A stretch of 64,000 bases of DNA, taken from positions 1-64,000 of the forward strand of contig JBLWWH010000007.1 of the NCBI GenBank assembly GCA_048268105.1, in the 5' to 3' direction. The DNA comes from Profundicola sp048268105. GTDB lineage: Bacteria > Bacteroidota > Bacteroidia > Flavobacteriales > Weeksellaceae. The translations under genes and the position numbers were made by a program. Below, piece by piece: positions 52,933 to 62,354 of the stretch. Below the pieces are notes generated by a model. The model did no database searches. It had not been told where the DNA came from and was given only the letters and a program-made list of their open reading frames with translations. How positions within the stretch are numbered: position 1 is the stretch's first letter; every line of letters starts with the position of its first letter.

Positions 52933-54036
52933 TTAATCGTAAACCCGATCAATAAATTTAGAAACTAACAACCTGGCTACCGCCATATAATTCGGCTGAA
53001 AATATAATTTATCACCTACTTTGAAACGTTGGTTACCGTTTTTATCTAGATTGTCACCCAAATCGATCACAATCATATCACTTGTCATTCCAACAAATTT
53101 AATTCCTTTGGTTTGCTCCGTAGTTGATAAGTCTTCGTGATTAACATCTAACAAGCCAAAGTCCATAATGGCTTTATAAGTGGTTTTAGAGCTATCTTTT
53201 TCGTCGATTTCTGCAATATTTCCAATGCTGGCATCACTCATTTCTCCATCGGGTACCAATTGCTTTTGTTCCAACTGAATAATATTGGCGCTAAACTCAA
53301 AAGTGTCTGTATTTAAATTTAAAAATTGACTAGCTTCAACAGGAGAGGTGCCAAAGAATGCGGCTTCTCCAATTCTGAAATGATTAATTCCCTCTGGAAT
53401 CGTTTTGTCACGCAAAAGCGGCAAGGTAATGCTCGAACCTCCAGATAGCATATATACACTTCGATTGAATTTTTCGGCAATGTGCTCTTTATAATTTGCC
53501 AAAGTTTCTAGCTTTTCATAGGTCGGCTCAATTCCGTACATACAACCTAAGTTGGATCCGATTCCTAGCACCGAAATATTAGACATTTCGAAGACCTTTT
53601 CATAGAAATCTATAATATCAGAACGGTTAACGCCTTCGCGCAATTCACCCAAATCAATCATGATAATGATATGGTGAATTTTGTCTTGTTTTTTGGCTTC
53701 CTCGTTCAGAGCCTCAATAGTCTCATAAGATGAATTTAAGGAGATATCTGCGTATTTAATGATTTCTTCCACATACATTTTAGCAGGTGGCTTAATATAA
53801 ATCGTACGCATGTCTGGGTTAACTTCTTTCAAGTTCTTAAGACTTGTTAGACGCGAATCCCCAACCGATTGAATGTTTTCAATTACATCATCTGTTAGCA
53901 GTTGTTTTAAAAACTCTTTGTCACCCGAAAAAACCTTTGTAATTAAACTCCAATAAACATTATGCTCCTCAAAAAAAGCAGATAAGTTCTTGATGTTTTC
54001 CTTTATTTTATCGGTATGTATTATTAATTCAGCCAT
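52933..54036 (-). CDS. Alanine/ornithine racemase-like PLP enzyme
   Basis: A 367-aa PLP-dependent enzyme of the alanine/ornithine racemase family: an N-terminal TIM-barrel with the PLP Lys in WSLITKVFSGD (Lys34), HHIIIMIDLGELREGV and MLSGGSSITLPLL, and a C-terminal beta domain (about 250-367). The set of motifs is closer to ornithine racemase and YhfX-type enzymes than to Alr. D-amino acid formation is likely; the substrate is not shown by sequence. A GNAT gene precedes it on the same strand by 51 bp. Confidence 0.85.
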   Translation of the reverse strand: MAELIIHTDKIKENIKNLSAFFEEHNVYWSLITKVFSGDKEFLKQLLTDDVIENIQSVGDSRLTSLKNLKEVNPDMRTIYIKPPAKMYVEEIIKYADISLNSSYETIEALNEEAKKQDKIHHIIIMIDLGELREGVNRSDIIDFYEKVFEMSNISVLGIGSNLGCMYGIEPTYEKLETLANYKEHIAEKFNRSVYMLSGGSSITLPLLRDKTIPEGINHFRIGEAAFFGTSPVEASQFLNLNTDTFEFSANIIQLEQKQLVPDGEMSDASIGNIAEIDEKDSSKTTYKAIMDFGLLDVNHEDLSTTEQTKGIKFVGMTSDMIVIDLGDNLDKNGNQRFKVGDKLYFQPNYMAVARLLVSKFIDRVYD

Positions 54037-54087
54037 TTTATTTTAAACGAATAGTTAGGGTAGGTTATAGTGCTAATTTTAATTAAA

Positions 54088-54531
54088 TTAACGTTTTAAA
54101 CGCATTTCTAAATAAGGATTAGTAAAACCTAATTTCTCATAAAGTCCTTTTGCAGGATTATCTCTATCTACGTGTAAAGCTACATCACCTTTTGCGTGGT
54201 CGATGGCGTTTTTTATTAAGGTAGAACCTAGGCCTTCACCACGATGATCCGAATGGGTAGCGATGTAGACTAATATGTTTTCTGGAATGTAACCGCCCAT
54301 TCCTGTGTGATTGAAAATGGTGGCTGCTTTAATCGTGTCGCCATCTTCAATCGTCATAACGAAACCGCCTTTAGAATCAAATTTTTCTAAGGCATAATCC
54401 ATACACTTAGAAATATACTTTTTTTCGTCGCCATATTCATCTAAATGCGTGTATAGAAAGTTAGCAATAGCTTCTTGTTTGGCCTCGTTTGGCATATTGT
54501 TTTTATCGTAAATTGAGATTTTATGATCCAT
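54088..54531 (-). CDS. GNAT family N-acetyltransferase
   Basis: A 147-aa acetyltransferase with the acetyl-CoA pyrophosphate-binding loop HRGEGLGSTLIKNAI and the C-terminal NPAKGLYEKLGFTNPYLEM. The acceptor is unknown. It lies 51 bp before the racemase-like gene on the same strand, so the two might act together on amino acids. Confidence 0.88.
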   Translation of the reverse strand: MDHKISIYDKNNMPNEAKQEAIANFLYTHLDEYGDEKKYISKCMDYALEKFDSKGGFVMTIEDGDTIKAATIFNHTGMGGYIPENILVYIATHSDHRGEGLGSTLIKNAIDHAKGDVALHVDRDNPAKGLYEKLGFTNPYLEMRLKR

Positions 54532-54575
54532 ATATATCTTAATTGTATTTTTTGTTTAATTTGAAATCAGATGGT

Positions 54576-54857
54576 TTATATCTGTAGTTTTTTCTCTAAA
54601 ATTTGAATTTGCCTTTGCATTTTTTTCATGCGTTCAAGCATATGTCGCATGGCGTCAATTCCTTCTAAATTAACACCCAATTCATAATGCCAACGAGCAA
54701 ACATTTCAATTTGTGGTAAATCATTTTGATCAATGTATTCCACTTCCTCTTGTTTCTCCAAATGGAGTAAACCTTCGCGATTAAGTTCTAATAGAAAAGA
54801 AGTTTCTATTTTCTCGTTTTCGCAGAACTCCGTTATTTTAATATACCTTGTTTCCAT
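54576..54857 (-). CDS. cbpM: Chaperone modulator CbpM
   Basis: A 93-aa MerR-fold protein with the CbpM pattern: N-terminal YIKITEFCENEKIE, then LPQIEMFARWHYELGVNLEG and a C-terminal helix RHMLERMKKMQRQI. CbpM binds the J domain of CbpA and restrains it. The gene starts 3 bp after cbpA, as expected for the pair. Confidence 0.88.
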   Translation of the reverse strand: METRYIKITEFCENEKIETSFLLELNREGLLHLEKQEEVEYIDQNDLPQIEMFARWHYELGVNLEGIDAMRHMLERMKKMQRQIQILEKKLQI

Positions 54858-54860
54858 GAT

Positions 54861-55778
54861 TTACTTCAGTTTTGCTAATTCTTCGAATAATTCTTTTTGT
54901 TTGCTGCTCAGTTTCGTTGGAATCTCTACTTCATAAGTCACAAATAAATCTCCAAACTTGCCTTCTTGTTTATATTTAGGGAAACCTTTGCCACTCAATC
55001 TAACTTGAGTTCCGTTTTGAGTGCCTGGCTTTACCTTTAATTTTACTTCACCATCAAAAGTAGCAATCGTAATTTCGCCACCTAAAACAGCTGTGTATAA
55101 ATCAATTTTTTCAGTTTTGTATAGGTTGTCCCCATCGCGTTTAAAAGTTGCATCAGGTGTAATTCTAAAAGTAATATATAAATCTCCTTTCGGGCCTCCA
55201 TTTACGCCTTCGCCTCCATAGCCTGGAAGACGAATTTCTTGTCCATCATATACTCCCGCCGGAATTGTTATTCTAATATTTTTGCTATTTAACTTAAGTG
55301 TTTGCTTATGCGTTTCTGAAGCTTGTTTTAAACTTAACTCTAAGCTGGCATGTAAATCTTGTCCACGATATTGGCGTTGGCTACTTCTAAAACCACCCGA
55401 ACGACTACCGAATAAGTCGCCAAATAAGTCAGAGAATTGGCCTTCGTCAAAGTTACCTGAATAAGCTTGAGACCATTCTTGGCCGCCACCGCCAAAAGGA
55501 TTAGACTGCTGATATTGTTGCTGCTGTTGACGTTGTTTTTCTATTTCTTCAGCATGCTTCCAATTTTCGCCATATTCATCATATTTCTTGCGTTTTTCTG
55601 GATCGCTTAATACTTCATTAGCTTCATTGAGCTGTTGAAACTTGTGTTGCGCCTCTTTATTATCTGGATTTAAATCAGGATGATGCTTACGCGCTAATTT
55701 TCGATACGCCTTTTTGATCTCCGCATCGGATGCGTCCTTATTTACGCCAAGAATTTTATAATAATCTATGAATGCCAT
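54861..55778 (-). CDS. cbpA: DnaJ-family co-chaperone CbpA
   Basis: A 305-aa type II J protein. The J domain at the N-terminus has HPD at residues 33-35 in RKHHPDLNPD, followed by a Gly/Gln-rich linker (about 75-130) and the two C-terminal substrate-binding domains (LKLNSKNIRITIPAG, LSGKGFPKYK). No zinc fingers, so it is CbpA and not DnaJ. It works with DnaK; cbpM follows and modulates it. Confidence 0.93.
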   Translation of the reverse strand: MAFIDYYKILGVNKDASDAEIKKAYRKLARKHHPDLNPDNKEAQHKFQQLNEANEVLSDPEKRKKYDEYGENWKHAEEIEKQRQQQQQYQQSNPFGGGGQEWSQAYSGNFDEGQFSDLFGDLFGSRSGGFRSSQRQYRGQDLHASLELSLKQASETHKQTLKLNSKNIRITIPAGVYDGQEIRLPGYGGEGVNGGPKGDLYITFRITPDATFKRDGDNLYKTEKIDLYTAVLGGEITIATFDGEVKLKVKPGTQNGTQVRLSGKGFPKYKQEGKFGDLFVTYEVEIPTKLSSKQKELFEELAKLK

Positions 55779-55917
55779 CTTAAACTTTGAATTTACAAAA
55801 TTCTCACAACTTTCGTGCTAAAGTCATGTAATTGTTAAAATGGCAGATTTAAGACCAATTATGATAGTTTTTGATGAGAATTGGTAAAAAAATGACTTAG
55901 TTAAATCTAATAAATAT

Positions 55918-56355
55918 TTAATCTCTAATTTTAAGATTTTGTTCTCGTTGAATAATATCTGTGAGCGTACTTTCTTTTAGACGTTTTACGGTTTCATTTC
56001 TAATTTCCATGGCCACTTGTCTTATACCACATGTAGCCTCATCTACGCATTCCTCACATTTTTCATAATAATTATAGGTCACACAGGGCAAAAGGGCAAT
56101 CGCACCATCAAAGAGCCGCATCACCTGCGCCATATGAATTTGGTCTGGAGAATGATTTAGTAGATAGCCACCATACTTTCCACGCTTGCTAGATAGAATT
56201 TTAGCTTTTTTAAGTTCAAATAGAATATTTTCTAAAAACTTAACTGGAATATTTTGATGCTCAGAAATCGTCATTACACTAATCGGCTCATGCTCTTTGT
56301 TCTTCGCAATATAAACCAAGGCATTAATGGCGTATTTCGTCTTTTTAGAAATCAT
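55918..56355 (-). CDS. Rrf2 family transcriptional regulator
   Basis: A 145-aa regulator with the winged-helix N-terminus (MISKKTKYAINALVYIAKNK) and SSKRGKYGGYLLNHSP. The C-terminal part has the cysteine cluster CVTYNYYEKCEECVDEATCG, suitable for an iron-sulfur cluster as in IscR and NsrR, so it may sense redox state or iron-sulfur supply. It is last in a minus-strand run with the amidohydrolase (9 bp away) and the M28 peptidase; it could regulate them. Confidence 0.9.
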   Translation of the reverse strand: MISKKTKYAINALVYIAKNKEHEPISVMTISEHQNIPVKFLENILFELKKAKILSSKRGKYGGYLLNHSPDQIHMAQVMRLFDGAIALLPCVTYNYYEKCEECVDEATCGIRQVAMEIRNETVKRLKESTLTDIIQREQNLKIRD

Positions 56356-56364
56356 GATTAAAAA

Positions 56365-58086
56365 TTAGTCGGCAGTATATTTAATTTGACCATCTACCAG
56401 GGTATAAAGCACTTTTGTTTTGGGTATGTCTGCTTCATCACAAGTTAGTAAATTCGTGTCTAATATTACGATATCTGCTACGTAGCCTTTTTCAATTTTT
56501 CCTTTCCAGTCCTCTTGAAATCCAGCATATGCATTGGCTTGTGTATAAATTTCTAAAGCTTTTTCCCTAGACATTTTTTGGTCAGGATAGAAGGCTTCGT
56601 CGCTATCTAACCTTTTGCGCGTTACTGCTGCGTACAAGTTTTCAAACGGATTGATTCTTTCAATTGGAGCATCGGTTCCATTGGCAATATGTACATTTTT
56701 ATTTAATAAAGTTTGCCAAACGTAGGCGCCTTCTTCAATGCGTTTTTCACCAAGACGTTTCACAGCATAAGGAGCATCAGAAGTACAGTGAACTGTTTGC
56801 ATGCTAGCTATAATATTTAAATCGGCTATTCTATCTATATCTCTTGGGTTAAGATGTTGTGCATGTTCAATCCTCCAACGTCTTTCGCCAATTTCGTCAC
56901 CAGCTACTTTTTCAAAAACATCAATAACTTCACGGTTTCCTCTATCACCAATAGCATGAATACAAACTTGAATATCCAATTCTTTTGCAATTTCAGCAGT
57001 TTTTTCCAAACTCTCAAAAGGAGTAACGTTTTCACCTTTATATCCAGGTGCATCTGAATATTCTTCTATTAACCATGCGCCACGTGAGCCAAGGGCACCA
57101 TCAACAAAGGCCTTAACAGCCGTATTGGTGAAAAATTTGTCCTCTCGGGTCGATTCAACATGATCTCTAAGAGTTTGTAGCGGCGTATTTTGCAGAGCCT
57201 GGTCGCTTAACATTGCATATAAACGTAAATTTAATTCGTTGTTATTAGCTAAATCTTTAAATTTAAAGGCATCATCTAAGCTAATGCTCGCATCGTGAAC
57301 GGTCGTTATTCCTTGGGAAAGACATTCTTCTTCTGCTAATCTTAAATAATTCATCCATTCTTTGGCGATATCCTCTTCGGATTTATTTTTTTGATTTTCT
57401 GCATAAGTATCAGCAATCAAAGCCATGGCATTTTCTTGAAAAACGCCAGTCGGTTGCCCTTCTTGATCCATTAAAATCACACCACCATTCGGGGATTTTG
57501 TGTCGGAGTCAATGTTTGCAAGTTCCATGGCTTTTGCATTAGCAATTAAACCATGTCCGCTCGCATGGGTCAGCATCACAGGATGATCAGGAGAAACCGT
57601 AGATAAAGCTTCATGTATCGGGAATCCTTCTATCATTTTGCTCGGAAGATTCGGCCATTTTTCTTGATGCCAGCCTCTTCCAATAATCCATTCTCCTTTT
57701 GGTAGAGTTGAGGCTTTTTCTTTCACCATGTCAACAACTTCTTCCCAAGAGGAGGTCGCAAGAAAGTCCAGATTGGCTTTGTTTTTACCTAAGGAAATGA
57801 AATGAGCATGCGCATCTATAAAGCCGGGCATCACAAAGTTTCCATCGGCGTCAATCACTTTAGCTCCATGAGAACTATTTTCAGTTAATTTTAATTCTGG
57901 ATTAGGAACTAATTCTATGATTTCACCACCTTTTATCAAAATATCCATGGGCTCGGAACTTCCGTTGGGCAGCAATACCAGCGCACGCTGAATCCAAAGA
58001 TCATATTCCTGTTGTGGGTTGGTTTTCTGAATTTTATTGCAAGAGGAAATGATAAAAAAGATTAGCGTTAGAATTAAAAATCTCAT
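56365..58086 (-). CDS. Amidohydrolase, YtcJ-like lipoprotein
   Basis: A 573-aa amidohydrolase of the YtcJ group with the metal site GFIDAHAHFISLG, then HASGHGLIANAKAME, CIHAIGDRGNREVI and WRIEHAQHL, and ending in a DIVILDTNLL domain-closing strand. The N-terminus (LTLIFFIISSC) is a lipoprotein signal with Cys16, so it is anchored in the envelope. The substrate is unknown. It is 15 bp after the M28 peptidase gene in the same operon. Confidence 0.9.
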   Translation of the reverse strand: MRFLILTLIFFIISSCNKIQKTNPQQEYDLWIQRALVLLPNGSSEPMDILIKGGEIIELVPNPELKLTENSSHGAKVIDADGNFVMPGFIDAHAHFISLGKNKANLDFLATSSWEEVVDMVKEKASTLPKGEWIIGRGWHQEKWPNLPSKMIEGFPIHEALSTVSPDHPVMLTHASGHGLIANAKAMELANIDSDTKSPNGGVILMDQEGQPTGVFQENAMALIADTYAENQKNKSEEDIAKEWMNYLRLAEEECLSQGITTVHDASISLDDAFKFKDLANNNELNLRLYAMLSDQALQNTPLQTLRDHVESTREDKFFTNTAVKAFVDGALGSRGAWLIEEYSDAPGYKGENVTPFESLEKTAEIAKELDIQVCIHAIGDRGNREVIDVFEKVAGDEIGERRWRIEHAQHLNPRDIDRIADLNIIASMQTVHCTSDAPYAVKRLGEKRIEEGAYVWQTLLNKNVHIANGTDAPIERINPFENLYAAVTRKRLDSDEAFYPDQKMSREKALEIYTQANAYAGFQEDWKGKIEKGYVADIVILDTNLLTCDEADIPKTKVLYTLVDGQIKYTAD

Positions 58087-58101
58087 ATGCTTAAAATTAA
58101 A

Positions 58102-59373
58102 TTATAATTGTTCTATGAACTTGGTAAGTAATTCAAATATATTGTAAAACTCGGTCAAAGGTAAGGTTTCTGCTTTATCTAATGGATTGTGATAATGTGA
58201 AACTCCACCTAATGTGTAAATAAAAAAGCTAGGAATTTCTGCCATATGAAAAGGACAATGATCTGAATTGCAGGCCTCCCCGCGTTTTTTAATTTGTTTT
58301 AATAATTTATGGTCGCGATTGATTTTTTGCAGAAGTTCGTATTCATTTTTATAAATGCTACTATTTACCACTTGAATTCCATCTTCGCCAGTTCCTAAAA
58401 TATCTAAATTTAAAACAAATCTAATTTCCTCTTTTGGCACGGGTAAATGCTCAACCGCTTCTAAAGCTCCTTTTAGACCTGCCTCTTCTCCGGTCATGGC
58501 ATAAAAATATATATCACTATCAATGGGATGTTTCTTAAAGTATCTTGCTAATTGTAGCAGCATGGCAACACCGCTTGCATTATCATTCGCTCCATGAAAA
58601 ACGGTTTCATTTATCTGACCCAAATGATCAAAATGCGCCATTATTAAAATAGCTTTTTTACCTTTAGTACCTTTAATTTTACCCACAATATTATGCGTAA
58701 CAAAAGAAGACTCTAGATCTGCTGCCAAGTTCAGCTCAATCTTGCTTCCTTCTTTAGGTAATTCATCTAAGAAAATATGAATGAAATTATCTTGATGATC
58801 GCTGATGCCATGTATTAATTTTTCGTGTACATGTATGATAGCTGGAAAGTTATAATGATTTTTTTCTTGATCTAAATAATCACTAAAAGCGAATAAGTTT
58901 TGTTTTAAACTATCGGTAGCATTTCTAAAATCAAGGACAGGAATTTTACCTTGATTTAGAGAAAGAATTCGAAACGTTCTCTTGCCATCTTGTAGAGAAA
59001 AGTCAAAAATATCATCAGGAAAATGAAAAGTAGTCGAGGAGATTTTATCGCTTTCAGAATTTGGACCTACTAAATAATTAACGCCAAACTCTTGTGGCTT
59101 TTCATTAATTTTTAAATCTACAGAAGTAATAATATTTACCGGGTAGGTGACTTTTTGTCGATAGTTCGGATAGAATGCTTCGAGTTCGATTTTCTCAAAT
59201 TGATGAGCTATATAGTTTTCCGCTTTTTCGAGACCTTGATGCATATATCCACGGCCATGAAACTCCTTAGAGGCTAAAACTTGAACATCTACTTTGGCAT
59301 TTTTAATGAACTTTTGTTTAAGGCTACACGAGCTTAAACTCAGTAGAATAATGATGAATAGGTGTATTCTCAT
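58102..59373 (-). CDS. M28 family zinc peptidase, lipoprotein
   Basis: A 423-aa peptidase whose lipoprotein signal ends in LLSLSSC (Cys16). The zinc and catalytic residues sit in MAHFDHLGQ, HGANDNASGVAML, GEEAGLKGALEA, LNLDILGTG and GVSHYHNPLDKAE. M28 members are aminopeptidases or related amidohydrolases; the exact substrate is unknown. First gene of the operon with the amidohydrolase and the Rrf2 regulator. Confidence 0.93.
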   Translation of the reverse strand: MRIHLFIIILLSLSSCSLKQKFIKNAKVDVQVLASKEFHGRGYMHQGLEKAENYIAHQFEKIELEAFYPNYRQKVTYPVNIITSVDLKINEKPQEFGVNYLVGPNSESDKISSTTFHFPDDIFDFSLQDGKRTFRILSLNQGKIPVLDFRNATDSLKQNLFAFSDYLDQEKNHYNFPAIIHVHEKLIHGISDHQDNFIHIFLDELPKEGSKIELNLAADLESSFVTHNIVGKIKGTKGKKAILIMAHFDHLGQINETVFHGANDNASGVAMLLQLARYFKKHPIDSDIYFYAMTGEEAGLKGALEAVEHLPVPKEEIRFVLNLDILGTGEDGIQVVNSSIYKNEYELLQKINRDHKLLKQIKKRGEACNSDHCPFHMAEIPSFFIYTLGGVSHYHNPLDKAETLPLTEFYNIFELLTKFIEQL

Positions 59374-59489
59374 GCGAATTTTATTTTATTATTTAATTCA
59401 AAATAAGACAGATGCGCAAAGTCTCAAATGTATTTGAAAGTTCAAGATACAGATTCGCTAAATCATTAAAAAATCGTATCTTTCCTTGA

Positions 59490-61436
59490 ATGAAAAAATC
59501 CGTTTCGTACCTAAAAGAAATTCACAAGTTTTTTAAGGAAAATACTTGGGATTTAGGGGAATATAAGGTTCCTAATTTGTGGATTTATGATAAACCGACT
59601 GCTGGGAGCTCGAGTTTAAGTTTTAATGAATTCTATTTTCGTAAACTCGACGAAATCTTAGACCACGACCGAAATCAAGATTATACTCAGTCATTATCTA
59701 AAATAAATCATGAGCATCATGGTATTGGCGGTGATTGGAGTTATTATTCGGTGGTTTATAATGCTTTTCCACGACTTACAGCTGCGTTTGATCATAACCA
59801 AACTGGAGATTTAAAGGATTTTAAACATGACGGAAAGATATTTAAGAAAACGGGTACCTTTCTTAAGTTGATTAGCATGTTGCCTTATATCAAAAGTTTT
59901 GGTTGTAATGTATTACATCTAATGCCTATAACTAAAATTGGTGTCGATGGAAATAGAGGAGATTTGGGCTCACCTTATGCGATAAAAAACCCCTATGAAT
60001 TAGATAAAAATTTAGCAGAATCAGCTATTCCTTTTACGGTTGATCAGCAGTTTAAAGCTTTGGTAGAAGCCTGTCATCTATTAGACATTCGTGTAGTGTT
60101 GGAATTTGTTTTAAGAACAGCCTCGTTAGATAGTGATTGGGTTAGAGAACATCCAGATTGGTTCTATTGGATTAAGGAACGTCACGCAAAAAATTACACC
60201 CAACCAAGTTTTTCAATAGAAGAATTAGAAGAAATTAGAAAAATTCCCTTCAGCCGGAGTTCTCAGATTCCGCCGTCTAAGGAATATCAGAATATATTTG
60301 CTAAGCCCCCAACTTCAGAGCAAATTACACTTAAAAATCATAAATATACGGCCCAAACAGAAGAGGGTAAATTAATTATTCCTGGAGCTTTTGCGGATTG
60401 GCCGCCAGACGACCAACAACCCACGTGGGATGATGTGACTTATTTTAAGTTGTATAATGATAATTTTTCGGAGCAAAACTTTAATTACATAGCCTATAAC
60501 ACGATTCGATATTACGATTCTGATTTAGAAAAAGATGAAAACCGGAATTTAGCTTTATGGGAAGCTTTGGTTGGTATCATTCCTCATTATCAAAAATCTT
60601 ATGGAATAGATGGTGTTATGCTAGATATGGGCCATGCCTTGCCGCGAGATTTGATGCAGCGAGTGATAGAGGAGGCGAGGAAGGTAGATGCTGATTTCTG
60701 TTTTTGGGAAGAAAATTTTGAAATTAAAAAATCGAGCCGTAAAATGGGTTTCAATGCAACATTAGGCTTCGAATGGGAGTTTAAGGAACATGAGCAAGGA
60801 ATTAGAAATATGCTAATTACAGCACGTAGAGCGCTTCCTTTACCATTTTTCGGAAGTCCAGAAACGCATAATACGTCAAGATTGAAGAATTTATTAATTA
60901 AGAAGCAATACTGGCTATTGAATTCCTTATTGCCTAGTTGTCTACCCTTTATACATACAGGTTATGAATTAAACGAAACCCATCCAGTAAATACGGGACT
61001 AAATTTTACATCTAAGGAGATAGAGAATTACAAAGATTTCCCCTTGGCTTTATTCAATCGTCAATCACTTGACTGGGATGCATCCGTTGAGTGGGTAGAG
61101 TTTATGCAAAAAATAGCATTGTTAAGACTTAAAAATCAAGAATGGATTGCCACGGGAGATGAAAGAACTTTAACTATTCTTTACCCTGATAATCGCTTTG
61201 GAAAAGTTATAGCATTTCAGCGACATGATGCTTTTCAACCCTGGAAAACCATTTTAGTCTTAATGAATATGAACATGGAAGGAAGAGAAAAGTTCTTTTT
61301 AAACTTATTTGGAACATATAATAATCAATACGTTGAATATTTAAGTGGCGATATGCATTCTTTCGAAGACCATTGGTTGTCGGGCGAATTAAATCCTGGC
61401 GAATGTCTTTTATTTGAAATTCATAAATTATTGTAA
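59490..61436 (+). CDS. GH13 alpha-amylase family enzyme, cytoplasmic
   Basis: A 648-aa protein with a GH13-type barrel. Family regions readable: GCNVLHLMPITKIG, LGSPYAIKNPYELDKNL, ALVEACHLLDIRVVLEFVLR, GIDGVMLDMGHALP (with the candidate nucleophile Asp), DFCFWEENFEI (candidate acid/base Glu) and FGSPETHNTSRL. It has no signal peptide, so it acts in the cytoplasm, perhaps on maltodextrin or glycogen. The GxRxD arginine is not evident, so activity should be treated with care. A near-consensus TATCTTTC lies 5 nt before the ATG. Confidence 0.82.
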   Translation: MKKSVSYLKEIHKFFKENTWDLGEYKVPNLWIYDKPTAGSSSLSFNEFYFRKLDEILDHDRNQDYTQSLSKINHEHHGIGGDWSYYSVVYNAFPRLTAAFDHNQTGDLKDFKHDGKIFKKTGTFLKLISMLPYIKSFGCNVLHLMPITKIGVDGNRGDLGSPYAIKNPYELDKNLAESAIPFTVDQQFKALVEACHLLDIRVVLEFVLRTASLDSDWVREHPDWFYWIKERHAKNYTQPSFSIEELEEIRKIPFSRSSQIPPSKEYQNIFAKPPTSEQITLKNHKYTAQTEEGKLIIPGAFADWPPDDQQPTWDDVTYFKLYNDNFSEQNFNYIAYNTIRYYDSDLEKDENRNLALWEALVGIIPHYQKSYGIDGVMLDMGHALPRDLMQRVIEEARKVDADFCFWEENFEIKKSSRKMGFNATLGFEWEFKEHEQGIRNMLITARRALPLPFFGSPETHNTSRLKNLLIKKQYWLLNSLLPSCLPFIHTGYELNETHPVNTGLNFTSKEIENYKDFPLALFNRQSLDWDASVEWVEFMQKIALLRLKNQEWIATGDERTLTILYPDNRFGKVIAFQRHDAFQPWKTILVLMNMNMEGREKFFLNLFGTYNNQYVEYLSGDMHSFEDHWLSGELNPGECLLFEIHKLL

Positions 61437-61562
61437 AACCACTAATGTTTCTTAATAAAAAGTTAAATCACGTTAAAATTATCTCAAAGGATGTTTAATA
61501 TCTATAGAAACAGAAATAATCCTTCTATTTTTAACTTCGATTTTTTATAAAGAATATTCTTA

Positions 61563-62213
61563 ATGCATCCAACACATTTTAGCAGACTTTTAGCTGCATG
61601 TAGCCTATTTTTTATTTCCTATACAGTTCAGGCCCAATCCGGACCTACTTTCGCATCGACAACTTCTGTGAACATCGCAGAGGAAAACTTATCAGAAGAG
61701 GCTGATTTACCCGAAGAACAAGAGGAAGTCATGAGTGAATTGGAGATTATGATTCTTCAGGAAATCGGAAAAGCCATGTCTTTTGCTGATAGAAAATCAA
61801 CTATTTTTAGTTTAATAGAAGAGGCCAAAACCTATATTGGTACTCCATATGTTTATGGTGGTACAACACGGCGTGGGATAGATTGCTCTGCTTTTATGCA
61901 AAGTGTTTATTCTGTGAATGATATTTCATTACCTAGAGTTTCTCGAAACCAAGCTTTGGTAGGAAATGAAATTCCTTATGATCAGATAGAAATGGGAGAT
62001 ATGATATTCTTCTCAAATAGCCCAAAATCAAGTATCTCACATGTGGGAATGGTGGTTGAGGTTACGGAAGATGATATCATGTTCATACATGCAGGTACGT
62101 CTACAGGTGTTACTATTTCTCCTTTGTCCATGAATTATTGGAATAAGAGATTTAGATATGCTAAACGGGTATTTGGAAAAACGCCAGAAGAATATATTGC
62201 GAAAAAATCTTAA
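61563..62213 (+). CDS. NlpC/P60 family cell wall hydrolase
   Basis: A 216-aa exported protein with a signal peptide (residues 1-24, ending VQAQ), an acidic linker (about 30-65), and a C-terminal NlpC/P60 domain. The catalytic Cys is in RRGIDCSAFMQSVYS and the His in SSISHVGMVVE, with IHAGTSTGV supplying the third position. It cuts peptide bonds in peptidoglycan stems. Monocistronic, with a strong terminator downstream. Confidence 0.92.
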   Translation: MHPTHFSRLLAACSLFFISYTVQAQSGPTFASTTSVNIAEENLSEEADLPEEQEEVMSELEIMILQEIGKAMSFADRKSTIFSLIEEAKTYIGTPYVYGGTTRRGIDCSAFMQSVYSVNDISLPRVSRNQALVGNEIPYDQIEMGDMIFFSNSPKSSISHVGMVVEVTEDDIMFIHAGTSTGVTISPLSMNYWNKRFRYAKRVFGKTPEEYIAKKS

Positions 62214-62248
62214 AATTCGATTTATTTAATTCCTTACACTTTATATTA

Positions 62249-62285
62249 AACAACCTCGTTCTATCCGAATGAGGTTGTTTTATTT
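62249..62285 (+). terminator. Terminator after the NlpC/P60 gene
   Basis: AACAACCTCGTTC (62249-62261) pairs with GAATGAGGTTGTT (62267-62279), 13 bp with one G-T pair and a 5-nt loop, then a T run. Confidence 0.93.
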
Positions 62286-62329
62286 TAGTTACAATTATAT
62301 TCCAATGCATAAGCTAAATACTAATTCCG

Positions 62330-62337
62330 TAACTTTG
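62330..62337 (+). promoter_or_regulatory. Promoter -7 box TAACTTTG for rimO
   Basis: Exact TAnnTTTG match, 17 nt before the rimO ATG. Confidence 0.55.
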
Positions 62338-62354
62338 CAGCCTGAAATATTTTT

